Positions 42,338 through 51,801 of a stretch of 64,000 nt of DNA are shown piece after piece. The stretch spans positions 1 to 64,000 of the forward strand of contig CAYGUX010000016.1 of the NCBI GenBank assembly GCA_964353175.1, given 5' to 3'. This stretch comes from JAIYCX01 sp964353175 (GTDB lineage: Bacteria > Bdellovibrionota_C > UBA2361 > SZUA-149 > DAOLCO01). The notes beneath the pieces were generated by a model. The model had not been told where the DNA came from. It saw only the letters and a list, made by a program, of their open reading frames with translations, and made no database searches. The stretch's first letter is position 1; each line of letters opens with the position of its first letter. Position numbers and translations under genes: made by a program.

Positions 42338-43009
42338 ATGGATGCTCATAAAAAATTACTTTTAGCTAACAAAGCTTGGGTTCAAGACAGACTAAGTCTT
42401 AAAAATGATTATTTTGTAAAAATGGCCGAAGATCAATCGCCTGAATTTCTATGGATTGGTTGTAGCGATAGCCGAGTTCCAGCTGAAGAAATAACAGGAA
42501 CACAACCAGGAGAAATTTTTGTTCATAGAAATATCGCTAACGTTGTTGTTCATACTGACTTTAATTTATTAAGCGTGCTTCAATACGCTGTTGAAGTTCT
42601 AAAAGTAAAACATGTAATTGTTTGCGGTCACTATAATTGTGGGGGCATTAAAAATGCACTCTCTAATAAGCACCTTGGCTTGATTAATAAATGGTTACGT
42701 CACATAAAGGATGTATACCGACTCAATAAAACTGAGCTTGAGGGCATTCCAGAGGTTCAAGAAAGGTTTGATAGATTCGTAGAATTAAATGTGATTGAAC
42801 AAATTCATAATCTCGCACAAACATCTATTATCCAAAAAAGTTGGAACCGTAACAACTCGCCACAGTTGCATGGTTGGGTTTACGACATAAGAACTGGGCT
42901 AATTAAAAATATTCATAACCTCGATTCTTCAAAGCAACTAGAAGATATTTATTTATTTGATTTTGAAAATCTTAAAAATTCCTTGTATAGCGAAGACTCT
43001 GACACTTAG
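42338..43009 (+). CDS. can: Beta-class carbonic anhydrase
   Basis: It interconverts carbon dioxide and bicarbonate. Zinc ligands Cys42, His98 and Cys101 and the Asp44-Arg46 dyad are in IGCSDSRVPAEE and VCGHYNCGG. GTQPGEIFVHRNIANVV also matches the beta-class. Length (223) is normal. It follows the SulP gene by 10 bases, forming a transporter-enzyme pair, and its stop is one base into the next gene's GTG. Together they would supply bicarbonate for carboxylases. Confidence 0.94.
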   Translation: MDAHKKLLLANKAWVQDRLSLKNDYFVKMAEDQSPEFLWIGCSDSRVPAEEITGTQPGEIFVHRNIANVVVHTDFNLLSVLQYAVEVLKVKHVIVCGHYNCGGIKNALSNKHLGLINKWLRHIKDVYRLNKTELEGIPEVQERFDRFVELNVIEQIHNLAQTSIIQKSWNRNNSPQLHGWVYDIRTGLIKNIHNLDSSKQLEDIYLFDFENLKNSLYSEDSDT

Positions 43010-43014
43010 TGAAA

Positions 43015-43995
43015 ATGCCCTTTTCTGAAAAACATACTTTTGCCATCGAGCAGGCTGTTGAGTTATTGAATCGTGACCAAGTTGTAGGTTTACCGACTGA
43101 AACTGTATATGGTTTAGCTGGCGCGATTGATTCTAAAATAGCCTTAAGAAAGATTTTCACTTTAAAGGAAAGGCCTTTTTTTGATCCATTAATTGTTCAT
43201 ATTTCTGACTTCAGCCAAATAGAGCCCTTAATAAATTGCAATGTGGATCATATGATCAGAACTCTGGCACAAAAGTTTTGGCCTGGACCACTAACAATTA
43301 TATTTTATAAATCTGATCTTGTGAATCCACTGATTACATCTGGTTTAGAAACAGTTGCTATAAGAATCCCAAACCATCCAATTGCGTTAGAAGTGATTAG
43401 AAGGTTAGGTAAGCCAATCGCAATGCCTAGTGCTAATAAGTTTAGCAAAACTAGTCCTACTTCTGCAGAGCACGTCATTGAAAGTTTTCGTGGCTCAGAT
43501 CTATTCGTCTTAGACGGAGGTGCATCAAAAATTGGTTTAGAATCAACAGTAATTCGAATTAAGGGCAAAGATAAGGATGTAAATATCGAAATTCTACGAC
43601 CAGGATTCATTACTAAAGATGATATTCATCAGGCTATTCCAGGAATTAAAACTATCAATTATCTGAACTCGATTTCTTCTCCAGGGAATATTGAACATCA
43701 CTACATGCCGGAAAAGCCTCTGATAATTGTAGATCAACATATCTCTAAAATTTCACCAGAATTTCTAACCCAAACATGCAGCCGACTAAACACTAGCTTT
43801 TCTAAGCCCATGTTTTTAACTTTAAATCAGAATCCACAGATTGCAGCTCGGGAACTGTACTCAAAACTCAGAGATGCAGACAATTTAGATATAGATGTAA
43901 TATTCATACCTAAGCCACCATCTCAGGAAGGACTTTGGGCGGCTATATGGGATAGATTAAATAAGGCTAAAACATTAAACCTGACTCTTCCCTAG
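43015..43995 (+). CDS. sua5: L-threonylcarbamoyladenylate synthase (Sua5/TsaC)
   Basis: This enzyme makes threonylcarbamoyl-AMP for t6A modification of tRNA position 37. The YrdC domain (about residues 8-190) shows GLPTETVYGLAG, KERPFFDPLIVHI, PGPLTIIF, AIRIPNHP and MPSANKFSKTSPT. A C-terminal Sua5 domain (about 240-325), linked by PGNIEHHYMPEKPL, makes it the long Sua5 type rather than the short TsaC. I start at ATG 43015. GTG 43009 overlaps the carbonic anhydrase stop by one base and is an alternative. It appears to be the third gene of the SulP-carbonic anhydrase unit. Confidence 0.9.
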   Translation: MPFSEKHTFAIEQAVELLNRDQVVGLPTETVYGLAGAIDSKIALRKIFTLKERPFFDPLIVHISDFSQIEPLINCNVDHMIRTLAQKFWPGPLTIIFYKSDLVNPLITSGLETVAIRIPNHPIALEVIRRLGKPIAMPSANKFSKTSPTSAEHVIESFRGSDLFVLDGGASKIGLESTVIRIKGKDKDVNIEILRPGFITKDDIHQAIPGIKTINYLNSISSPGNIEHHYMPEKPLIIVDQHISKISPEFLTQTCSRLNTSFSKPMFLTLNQNPQIAARELYSKLRDADNLDIDVIFIPKPPSQEGLWAAIWDRLNKAKTLNLTLP

Positions 43996-43999
43996 TTCT

Positions 44000-45487
44000 T
44001 TATCGACCCCCACTTCCTAACAATACAACTGGTATTGTTTTTAACAGTAGATAAAGATCCCTGCTCAGAGACCATGTATTGATATATTCTAAATCTAGTT
44101 TCGCCCAATCTTCAAAATCTGTTATATTATTGCGCCCACTTACTTGCCAGATGCAAGTTAAACCAGGACGCATGCTCAACCTCTTTCTTTGTTTGCGACG
44201 ATAATGTCCTACCTCTTCAGGTAAAGGTGGCCTAGGACCTACTAAGCTCATATCTCCACGTATTACATTAAATAACTGTGGCAACTCATCAATGCTATAT
44301 GTTCGAATAAATCGACCTAGGCCTGTGATACGAGGGTCGTCTTTCATTTTAAATACAGGGCCATTCATCTCGTTTTGAGCTAATAACTCCCCAAGCTTGT
44401 CTTCTGCATTCGCATACATTGATCTAAATTTATATAAAGTAAAAATTCTCCCATTCAATCCAACTCGCTTTTGCCTAAAAAAGATCGGGCCTTTAGAACT
44501 CATTTTAATCAAAATAGAAATTAAAACAGCGAAGGGTAAGAGCAATATAATCAACAAGAGTGACAGTGAAAGGTCCAAAAAACGTTTAGCCACTAAAGAA
44601 AGGCTATCTGATCCTGTGGGAGAAGGATTGTAATGTATCACTGGGATATCACCAAATCGACCGATATCAGAACTGATAAAGCCCATACTAAATACATCGG
44701 CTGCAAAAGTAACCCTCACCCCTTCATCTACTGCGATCTCAGCTAAATCTTTAATAGTGGCAAAATGTACTACATCCTCAATAAACACTACCTCATCTAT
44801 CGCATACTTTTTTAGACTCGTTTCAAAAGTTTCTGCATTAGCAATAATTCTAGCTCCGAGATCATAAATGGAACTGGCGCTCGTAGGTGAGACTAGGCCC
44901 TCACTGCTCATCTGAGCTAAAATATCTACAAATCCAGTTACCCTTATGCCTAACTCTGCTTGATGGGAAATTTCAAAATACAATTTTCGAGCTTGTGGGC
45001 CAGTTCCAACTATCGCAATGTTTCTAAAGTTTCTACCGCGCGCTCGAAAAAATCGTAATAGGACTAAAACGGATAAACGCTCCAATATTAAAAGAATGTT
45101 ACATACGAGTGTAAATAAAGCCACAAAACTTCTACTTAGGTCTAGCTTTAATAAGAAAAGAACCGCACCAACACTCAGAAAAACTATGATAGTAGAGAAA
45201 AATAGAGTTTTGACTATGTGAAAGAAATTTTGCCTTCGCATACTCTTATAACCACCCATCATAGAGAGGGAGGAGTTATAGACTGGAATAGCTATTGCTA
45301 ATATTATTAAATAAGAATCGATACTGCCCAATTCCAATAAGTCTTGCGGAAAGGGTAATACATCATGAAGAAAGGATCCCACGATAGAATCTCTAAAACT
45401 ATGAGCTAGAAAGAATGAGAGGATAATAATTAGATTATCCCCTACTCTCTCAATAAATGAGACTACTCTCCAATATGTTTTGAGCAT
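44000..45487 (-). CDS. Polyisoprenyl-phosphate sugar-1-phosphate transferase (WbaP/EPS type)
   Basis: These enzymes load the first sugar phosphate on undecaprenyl phosphate for exopolysaccharide or O-antigen synthesis. The N-terminal half has four to five membrane helices, and a Rossmann-like domain (NIAIVGTGPQARKLYFE) is in the middle. The catalytic C-terminal part shows FFRQKRVGLNGRIFTLYKFRSM, TGLGRFIRTYSIDELPQLFNVIRGDMSLVGPRPP and PGLTCIWQVSGRNN. Length 495 is typical. It lies nine bases after ilvE. No other polysaccharide gene is nearby, so the product and sugar are unknown. Confidence 0.9.
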   Translation of the reverse strand: MLKTYWRVVSFIERVGDNLIIILSFFLAHSFRDSIVGSFLHDVLPFPQDLLELGSIDSYLIILAIAIPVYNSSLSMMGGYKSMRRQNFFHIVKTLFFSTIIVFLSVGAVLFLLKLDLSRSFVALFTLVCNILLILERLSVLVLLRFFRARGRNFRNIAIVGTGPQARKLYFEISHQAELGIRVTGFVDILAQMSSEGLVSPTSASSIYDLGARIIANAETFETSLKKYAIDEVVFIEDVVHFATIKDLAEIAVDEGVRVTFAADVFSMGFISSDIGRFGDIPVIHYNPSPTGSDSLSLVAKRFLDLSLSLLLIILLLPFAVLISILIKMSSKGPIFFRQKRVGLNGRIFTLYKFRSMYANAEDKLGELLAQNEMNGPVFKMKDDPRITGLGRFIRTYSIDELPQLFNVIRGDMSLVGPRPPLPEEVGHYRRKQRKRLSMRPGLTCIWQVSGRNNITDFEDWAKLDLEYINTWSLSRDLYLLLKTIPVVLLGSGGR

Positions 45488-45496
45488 TCTTGTTAA

Positions 45497-46441
45497 TTAT
45501 GAAATTTCAATTTCCTCTACCCAATGCTTATACTCTAAAAGCTCTCCTCTCGCGGCACTAAGATAGGCATCCTGTAATAACTTAGAGATTGGCCCAACCG
45601 TACCAGTACCTACCGAATATTTATCTACTTCGACTACAGGACAAACCTTTGCACCTGTTCCTGTTAGGAATATTTCATCCGCCTTCATAAGTTCAGATCG
45701 AGCTATAGACCGCTCTAAGCAAGGGATTCCTTTATCTCTTGCAATTGTTAAGACTGAATCTCTGGTAATCCCTTCTAATATTTCATCATTAACAGGAGGG
45801 GTGATTAGAACTCCATCTCTAACCATAAAAAAGTTTTCCGCACTTCCCTCTATCACGTGGCCTTTATCATTTAAAAATAGCGCCTCATCATAACCATCCA
45901 ACAAGGCTTCGGTCTTTGCTAAGGCTGAGTTAACATACAGTCCGTTTATTTTGCATCTTGCTGGAAGAGCATTATCTCTTGCTCTTGTCCAACTAGAAAC
46001 TTTACACTTCATCCCACCTGTTGGGACGTAGTCACCTAAGGGATATAAAAATATAGATAAAGAATCCTCATATCCTACGCACTTAGGGGTAACCTTATTG
46101 TCCTTGGTAAAATTAGTAACCCGAATATAGACGTCATCTACGATTGAATTTCGAACTATAAGTTCTTTAATAATTTGTAAAAATTGAGCTTGGGAATATC
46201 TTTTTTGGAAATTCTGATATCTGAGCGTTTTACAGGAATATTTCATCCTTTCAAAATGTGCTTGAGACCTAAAGATATTTAGGTTACCGGTATTGGCATT
46301 CTTAAAAGCTCTCATTCCAGTAAAAACAGCTAATCCATACATAAAACCTGTATTGGATACGGATATTTTCGCCTCATTTGATGAAATATACTCTCCATCC
46401 AGAAACATGATGGAATTCTCGTGATCATATGTGCCAGTCAT
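45497..46441 (-). CDS. ilvE: Branched-chain amino acid aminotransferase
   Basis: It is a class IV PLP enzyme that makes Leu, Ile and Val. Typical blocks are DGEYISSNEAKISVSN, YGLAVFTGMRAF (active-site Tyr/Arg region), the PLP lysine in RCKINGLYVNSALAKTEA, GYDEALFLNDKGHVIEGSAENFF and the phosphate-binding GITRDSVLTIARDKG. Length 314 is normal. D-amino acid transaminase and ADC lyase share the fold, but the ARCKINGLYVNS motif fits BCAT. It is upstream of the sugar transferase on the same strand and divergent from mlaA. Confidence 0.92.
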   Translation of the reverse strand: MTGTYDHENSIMFLDGEYISSNEAKISVSNTGFMYGLAVFTGMRAFKNANTGNLNIFRSQAHFERMKYSCKTLRYQNFQKRYSQAQFLQIIKELIVRNSIVDDVYIRVTNFTKDNKVTPKCVGYEDSLSIFLYPLGDYVPTGGMKCKVSSWTRARDNALPARCKINGLYVNSALAKTEALLDGYDEALFLNDKGHVIEGSAENFFMVRDGVLITPPVNDEILEGITRDSVLTIARDKGIPCLERSIARSELMKADEIFLTGTGAKVCPVVEVDKYSVGTGTVGPISKLLQDAYLSAARGELLEYKHWVEEIEIS

Positions 46442-46583
46442 AATATTTCCTATTGCAGAACAAACTTATTTACATCAGAATAGTAATGTATGAGACTTAT
46501 TATTAGTCTGATACATCATAGTCAAATAACAATTAATTAACCACTTCTATATATCTTCTTTTTACACTTCTAGCTCGAAAAAT

Positions 46584-47351
46584 ATGATTAAATATATCCT
46601 TCCAAAGGCTTTAATAGGCACATTTAGTACACTCTCTCTAATTTTGTGTATGTCCATAAACTCAACTCTGGCTGAGGATATAGACGACCCAATTGAGCCA
46701 ATTAATAGAGCAATATTTAGTTTTAATAATGCTATTGATGAATATTTTCTAGAGCCCGTGGCCATCGGCTATGATTATGTCACGCCAGATATTGCACAAA
46801 AGGGAATTAGTAACTTTTTTAGGAACTTAGATTCCCCGGTATACCTGGTTTCGGACCTTTTACAGCTTAAATTTGAGCAGGCGGGCACCCATATGGGGCG
46901 ATTCCTAATTAACTCTTCAATTGGCGTATTGGGTTTTATGGATATAGCGGAAGATTGGGGCATGAGTCATCACCAAGAGGATATTGGTTCTGCTTTTGGA
47001 AACTGGGGCATCGGACCTGGCTTCTATCTAGTTCTACCAATTTTAGGGCCAAGTTCACTAAGAGATGGAATAGGTTTTGGCGTAGAATCCTTTCTAACCC
47101 CTACGATTGCCATCACCTACTCAGATAGCATAAGGCAAAGGAATAAAAATTTGATCCTTGGTGGAGCAAATAGCTTAAGATACACCAATATCCGATCTAG
47201 GTTAATCGATCCTATTAAATCCGCTAAAGAAGCTAGCCTTGATTACTATTCATTTGTTAAAAATTCTTACCAACAAAATCGTGAAGGAGTGATTTATGAT
47301 GGCCTATCTCCAGAGGACACTGGATTTAACGATCTTTATGAGGAGGAATAA
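46584..47351 (+). CDS. mlaA: MlaA/VacJ-family outer-membrane lipid transport protein
   Basis: MlaA removes phospholipids from the outer leaflet of the outer membrane. The protein starts with a signal peptide (LSLILCMSINSTLAED), then DPIEPINRAIFSFNNAIDEYFLEPVAIGYDYVTP and GWGxGPGFYLVLPILGPSSLRDGIG, the family signatures. A Cys lies in the signal core, but it does not fit a lipobox, so cleavage after LA is more likely and the protein may not be lipidated. Length 255 is normal. MlaBCDEF genes are absent from the window. A 241-residue unknown gene follows. Confidence 0.92.
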   Translation: MIKYILPKALIGTFSTLSLILCMSINSTLAEDIDDPIEPINRAIFSFNNAIDEYFLEPVAIGYDYVTPDIAQKGISNFFRNLDSPVYLVSDLLQLKFEQAGTHMGRFLINSSIGVLGFMDIAEDWGMSHHQEDIGSAFGNWGIGPGFYLVLPILGPSSLRDGIGFGVESFLTPTIAITYSDSIRQRNKNLILGGANSLRYTNIRSRLIDPIKSAKEASLDYYSFVKNSYQQNREGVIYDGLSPEDTGFNDLYEEE

Positions 47352-47404
47352 GCTGAACCCAAGAAACTTTATACGACATCTAAATTAAACAAGACAGTTT
47401 AGAT

Positions 47405-48130
47405 ATGTTTTACAAGTCAAAAGAAATTCAATACCTGCTTAAATCTATTGCAGATAGATCAATGCAGTCAATCAACTCAAGTATAAAGCTTCTGTATTAC
47501 TTGAGATTTCCTAAAGAAGACCTGCCTAAGCTAATTGCAAATACACTAAGAGATAACGAACGCCTCCTTTTAGAACAAGACTTTATTGGGAAATCACTAG
47601 CCAGTGCTCATATAGAGGAACTTTCAAAAATTCTTGATGAAGAACTAATGATCCTAGAGCAATCAATAATTTATAGACAAGTAAATAGAATCGCCTTATT
47701 TTTGGAAGAAAACAAAGCGCCAAATACTTTAAATTATGCCTTTAAAGAAGTCAGTAAAAATCTTTTAACTATTCAAGCCTTACTAAAGGACTTAGCAAAC
47801 GAGCCCATTTCTTATCCTGCAAAAGAAGTACTTCTACTAGAGGAAGTACTATCTAGTATTCTACTTGATAGTAAGCTTGGTCTAGAATTTTTTGTTCATT
47901 CATTGAGCAAATTGGAAAAACAAAAAAGAACGGCTTTAGTTTGCTCTTTGGACTCTCATTTAAAAACCTATTCAAATCTACCACCTGTAGATAAAAATAT
48001 TATTGGCCCCAATATTAAAGCAAAACTAAGACCCGAATTAGTTACTTCTATGGCATTTCAACAAGCAAGTAAGGAATTACATCTTGTGCTAGATGCATAT
48101 AAACCAGAGGACTTGGTACTTTCCACATAG
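47405..48130 (+). CDS. Helical cytoplasmic protein of unknown function
   Basis: I do not recognise this 241-residue protein. It has no signal peptide or membrane helix, and it is rich in Leu, Glu, Lys and Ser in heptad-like helices throughout (for example LLEQDFIGKSLASAHIEELSKIL). The region around residue 195-215 (VDKNIIGPNIKAKLRPELVT) is the only obviously loop-like part. It starts 53 bases after mlaA on the same strand and could be co-transcribed, but lacks the features of MlaC or other Mla proteins. Confidence 0.6.
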   Translation: MFYKSKEIQYLLKSIADRSMQSINSSIKLLYYLRFPKEDLPKLIANTLRDNERLLLEQDFIGKSLASAHIEELSKILDEELMILEQSIIYRQVNRIALFLEENKAPNTLNYAFKEVSKNLLTIQALLKDLANEPISYPAKEVLLLEEVLSSILLDSKLGLEFFVHSLSKLEKQKRTALVCSLDSHLKTYSNLPPVDKNIIGPNIKAKLRPELVTSMAFQQASKELHLVLDAYKPEDLVLST

Positions 48131-48188
48131 GAAGGTAGATCAAGGCTTATGAATAAAAAGACCCATAAATAAAAAGACGCAGTATAGA

Positions 48189-49064
48189 CTATAAGTTATA
48201 AAGAGCGCGAAGCTTATCCTCTAAGCTCTTAGAGGTTGCCACTAATGGCAATCTAACTGTATCCTCTTTAATTACACCCTTTAATCGTAAAACAGTCTTT
48301 GCAGGACATGGGTTCGGCTCTAAGAACAATGCTCTAATTTTATGCACGATATCTGCCTGAGCCTTAAACGCTCCTTCCCAATCTTTTTCTACCGATGCAT
48401 TATAAATTTTCAATAACTCATCAGGCATAGCACAACCTGATGCTGTAACTGCTCCTGCGCCATTGCAAAGCAACATATATGCAAGAGACCCATCGTCGCC
48501 TGCCAATATAGATACTTTATCCCCTAGGAGTGCTCCAATTTCAGTTAAACGATCGACTGAATCACTTGCTTCCTTTATCGCAACAATATTCGGCTCTTTG
48601 CAAATTCGATCTAAGGTATCTACGGCAATGCTTACAACCGTTCTCCCAGGTACGTTATAAACTATGATGGGAGTCTTACCAACACGTCCTAAGTGTGAAA
48701 AATGCTGGAACATGCCTTCCTGAGTGGGCTTATTATAGTATGGCACAACTGCCAAAACTCCATCAACGCCTACCCCTCTAATCTCTTCAATAAATTTAAT
48801 ACTTCTATTCGTATCGTTAGAAGGTCCTCCAACAATTATTGGAATTCGACCTTTAATAATTTCTTTGGCCCTCTTAGTTAGAAGGATCATCTCATCCATA
48901 CTTAAGGTGGGAGATTCTCCAGTAGTACCGTAGAGCACTACGCCATGCACTCCTTTAGAGATTTGCCATTCAAGCAATTTATCAAAGGACTCAAAATCAA
49001 TTTCGATACTTCCATTCACAAGATGAAAAGGAGTAATAAGTGCTGGGAATATACCTCTAAACAT
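48189..49064 (-). CDS. dapA: 4-hydroxy-tetrahydrodipicolinate synthase
   Basis: DapA condenses pyruvate and aspartate semialdehyde toward lysine and diaminopimelate. Motifs: GIFPALITPF at the start, GTTGESPTLS (pyruvate site), VVPYYNKPTQEGM, IIVYNVPGRT with the active Tyr, and the Schiff-base Lys in VAIKEASDSV. Length 291 is normal. It uses the product of asd, encoded at 26-27 kb. It lies three bases after the lipoprotein gene on the same strand, an order (lipoprotein then dap gene) familiar from other proteobacteria. Confidence 0.95.
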   Translation of the reverse strand: MFRGIFPALITPFHLVNGSIEIDFESFDKLLEWQISKGVHGVVLYGTTGESPTLSMDEMILLTKRAKEIIKGRIPIIVGGPSNDTNRSIKFIEEIRGVGVDGVLAVVPYYNKPTQEGMFQHFSHLGRVGKTPIIVYNVPGRTVVSIAVDTLDRICKEPNIVAIKEASDSVDRLTEIGALLGDKVSILAGDDGSLAYMLLCNGAGAVTASGCAMPDELLKIYNASVEKDWEGAFKAQADIVHKIRALFLEPNPCPAKTVLRLKGVIKEDTVRLPLVATSKSLEDKLRALYNL

Positions 49065-49067
49065 AAA

Positions 49068-49547
49068 CTAATCTTCCTCTAATGGCAGGTTTTCAATTAC
49101 GCTATTAATGCCGAGATACGTGACTCTAAGTATATAGGGAGACTTACTCGCATATCCCGAACTGTCTTCGGCTATCACAATATACTCATATTGCCCGCCG
49201 GTCTTAACGCTCTGATCTTCATAACTAAACCACTGAGTTTTGGGGTTATGTACCTTAATATCAAACTCTAATTCTGCAATACCCAAAAATGATTCAGAAG
49301 AGTCTTTACTTAGCGCCCTTCTACCAACTGAAAATACTGCTAAGTCAGTCAGTTCATCCCCACCTACGGTATCAAGTGGTGCTTGGAATCTAAGCTTCAA
49401 ACCTGTGTCTGTTGGAATTATTTCTAAGAATCTGACAGATTGAGGAGCTATCTCCTCTGGAGGTTTCGGAGGTCCCTTCCTGCCACAAGCCATAGAGAGT
49501 ACTAGGATGATAAAAACAACGGATTTAATGAATTTGTTAATTAACAT
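49068..49547 (-). CDS. Lipoprotein with CGRKGPP start (LptM-like) and Fn3-like domain
   Basis: The signal (VVFIILVLSMAC) has a good lipobox before Cys21. The mature start CGRKGPPKPPEE recalls the CGxKGPL motif of LptM/YifL. It is longer (159 residues) because a beta-sandwich domain (residues about 38-150) follows that fits a fibronectin type III-like pattern (LKLRFQAP...QYEYIVIAEDSSG). LptM helps assemble the LPS translocon in E. coli. Whether this variant does the same is open. It is upstream of dapA with a three-base gap. Confidence 0.7.
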   Translation of the reverse strand: MLINKFIKSVVFIILVLSMACGRKGPPKPPEEIAPQSVRFLEIIPTDTGLKLRFQAPLDTVGGDELTDLAVFSVGRRALSKDSSESFLGIAELEFDIKVHNPKTQWFSYEDQSVKTGGQYEYIVIAEDSSGYASKSPYILRVTYLGINSVIENLPLEED

Positions 49548-49765
49548 ATTTTCGATGGGAGTATTATTTATCCTAGAGCCTACATCTAAGGCACCAGAAG
49601 TTCAAGCCAGAAGTTAAATAGGCATGCGCAAATAAAATAGCCTGAAGCTCCGATAGTTTTAACTTGTTAAAGCCTAGCTTGTAAGAATATAAGTTCATAT
49701 AACAATATCCCCAAAACACCCTAGGCTATGCTCTAGGCAATTGGTGATGTTATCAAACTACCTTA
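49548..49765. promoter_or_regulatory. Divergent promoter region with AGCCTAG/CTAGGCT repeats
   Basis: This 218-base gap separates the LptM-like gene and the aminopeptidase gene. Inverted AGCCTAG (about 49671) and CTAGGCT (about 49723) motifs, and a CCTAG-CTAGG repeat at about 49722-49739, may be operator sites. I cannot define -35/-10 boxes confidently. Confidence 0.3.
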
Positions 49766-51103
49766 ATGCACAAATTTATGAGAAAAGCGGAACCAAGAGA
49801 AATTGTAGAAAGTAGGTATAAACAAAGACGGAGCAAAGTCCTTTCTAACCTAAAATCTTCTATCTTTATAATACCTTCCTCAGATCATCTTGTTTTATCA
49901 AGAGATCAAAACTTTCCATTTAGGCAAAATTCAGATCTTTTGTATCTCCTTGGCCTGAAAGAAAGTCCAGCTGTACTTGTTCTAAAACAAAATTCCTCTC
50001 CTAAATCTATCTTATATATTAAAGAAAGGAATAAGGAAGAGGAACAATGGAACGGGGAATCACTTGGATTAAGAAGAGCTAGAAAGAAATTCAAAATTGA
50101 TGACATCCGAGATATTTCAGACTTTGAAAAAGACCTGCCATCATTGCTTCAAGGTAACAAAACTTTATATTACTCATTAGGTAGCTCCACGAGTATTGAC
50201 CCACTAATTATTAAAGCTATGTCTAATCACATAGGCCCTAGATTTAACTATCCCAACGAGATTAAGGACTCTAGGTTGATAACTTCTGAGTTACGATTAA
50301 TTAAAGATAAAGATGAAATCTCCTCTTTAAAAAGAGCTAGCAATATTACTGCCAAGTCGCTAAGAGAGCTGGTACCATATATAAATACTTTTAAAAGTGA
50401 AAGACATTGTGCCTCAGAACTAGAAACTCTTTTCATTAAAAATGGAGGCCATGGCACCTCTTTTAAAACTATTATTGCTGGCGGTAAAAATGCTACAGTA
50501 CTTCATCATTCACCTAACTTTTCACCTCTCTTCAAAAGAGAGTTAGTACTTATTGATTGTGGGGCTGAGTTCAATGGTTACGCTGGTGATATTACGCGAG
50601 TATTCCCAGTGTCAGGTAAATTTACAGAGATCCAAGCAGAAGTCTACGATGTTGTTAAGGACTCTGTTTATGATGCCTTAGTTAAGGCGAAGGCTGGAAA
50701 TAGTCTTGATGATATTCATAATGCCGCTGTTAAAACTTTAATTAAAGGACTTATTTCACTTGGCGTTCTTAAAGGCTCACCTTCACAACTCTACCAGAAA
50801 GGCGAATATAAAAAGTACTTCATGCACAGGACAGGTCATTGGTTAGGCTTAGACGTACATGACATTGGACCGATCTCATACAACAATCACGACATTCACT
50901 CCTACTTAAGGCCTCTCGAACAAGGGATGGCATTTAGTATTGAGCCAGGACTATATTTTGATCCTAAAGATAAGGATATACCACCAGAATTAAGGGGGAT
51001 AGGAATCAGACTAGAAGAAGATGTACTTATAACGAATAAAGGACATGATGTATTGTCCAAATCTATCCCTCTTGATAGGAAAGAAATTGAAAATCTATTC
51101 TAA
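49766..51103 (+). CDS. pepP: Xaa-Pro aminopeptidase (aminopeptidase P, M24B)
   Basis: It removes N-terminal residues before proline. An N-terminal AMP_N domain (about 1-160, FPFRQNSDLLYLLGL) precedes a pita-bread M24 domain. Metal ligands are visible: the first Asp in VLIDCGAEF, the second in YAGDITRVFP, His in MHRTGHWLGLDVHD, Glu in SIEPGLYF and Glu in GIRLEEDVLI. Length 445 fits E. coli PepP. It is followed by the SIMPL gene after nine bases, so the two may be co-transcribed. Confidence 0.93.
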   Translation: MHKFMRKAEPREIVESRYKQRRSKVLSNLKSSIFIIPSSDHLVLSRDQNFPFRQNSDLLYLLGLKESPAVLVLKQNSSPKSILYIKERNKEEEQWNGESLGLRRARKKFKIDDIRDISDFEKDLPSLLQGNKTLYYSLGSSTSIDPLIIKAMSNHIGPRFNYPNEIKDSRLITSELRLIKDKDEISSLKRASNITAKSLRELVPYINTFKSERHCASELETLFIKNGGHGTSFKTIIAGGKNATVLHHSPNFSPLFKRELVLIDCGAEFNGYAGDITRVFPVSGKFTEIQAEVYDVVKDSVYDALVKAKAGNSLDDIHNAAVKTLIKGLISLGVLKGSPSQLYQKGEYKKYFMHRTGHWLGLDVHDIGPISYNNHDIHSYLRPLEQGMAFSIEPGLYFDPKDKDIPPELRGIGIRLEEDVLITNKGHDVLSKSIPLDRKEIENLF

Positions 51104-51112
51104 GGAAAAACT

Positions 51113-51799
51113 ATGAAACTTAAATTTCTATTTATTCTACTTGCACTTTCTGTAACTTCATCAACTTTACACAGTCAAGAATTAGGAAATCCAAGTAAGA
51201 ATAATATAGACTCAACTATTTTCCTAAGTGAAGAGGTGACTTTCCCTTTGGCTATTACGAATAGTAGCGTAAGTTTTAATTTAAGTTCATCTGGAAAAAC
51301 TGCAGTAGAAGCCAATTCCGCTCTACAGGCTCTCAAGAAAAAGCTTGCAGCGCTAACTAATGAAATGAGCTTAGCGGTAGTTAATCGAAGTTTTACAGGT
51401 GGCTCAGGCACAGGAACTAAACTTTCCTACACTACTCCGATCCTTATCACAGAACATATTACGGCTACTATAAGTGAAAATAAACTTCATAAATTTCTAG
51501 ATACGATCATATCAATCCCTGAAGTAAGCATTTTGGATATTGAAGCCTTAAAAAATGATACCTCTCTAAGCAAAAACCAGGCTTCTAGTAAGGCGGTCAA
51601 TCAAGCTATTAAAAAGGCGCAAACAATTGCAAATGACCAAGGAATGTTACTGGATGGTATTCTGGACATTACAATCACAGAAGAGCCTACAACCTCATCA
51701 ATAAGAGAGCAACTTAATCCAGATAGAAGTAATTCTATCTCAAACCCTATCGAAATAAAAATCGTAGCTTCTCTTAGGATTAAGTTGAAGGCTAAGTAA
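51113..51799 (+). CDS. Secreted SIMPL (DUF541) domain protein
   Basis: A signal peptide (FLFILLALSVTSSTLHSQ) leads to a DUF541/SIMPL domain: VSFNLSSSGKTAVEANSALQALKKKLAAL, SYTTPILITEHITATI and AVNQAIKKAQTIANDQGM. These show the family pattern, including the typical paired alpha-beta repeats. Family members are periplasmic or outer-membrane and are linked to oxidative stress (E. coli YggE), but their biochemical role is unknown. Length 228 is normal. It is convergent with the response regulator. Confidence 0.82.
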   Translation: MKLKFLFILLALSVTSSTLHSQELGNPSKNNIDSTIFLSEEVTFPLAITNSSVSFNLSSSGKTAVEANSALQALKKKLAALTNEMSLAVVNRSFTGGSGTGTKLSYTTPILITEHITATISENKLHKFLDTIISIPEVSILDIEALKNDTSLSKNQASSKAVNQAIKKAQTIANDQGMLLDGILDITITEEPTTSSIREQLNPDRSNSISNPIEIKIVASLRIKLKAK

Positions 51800-51801
51800 A
51801 A

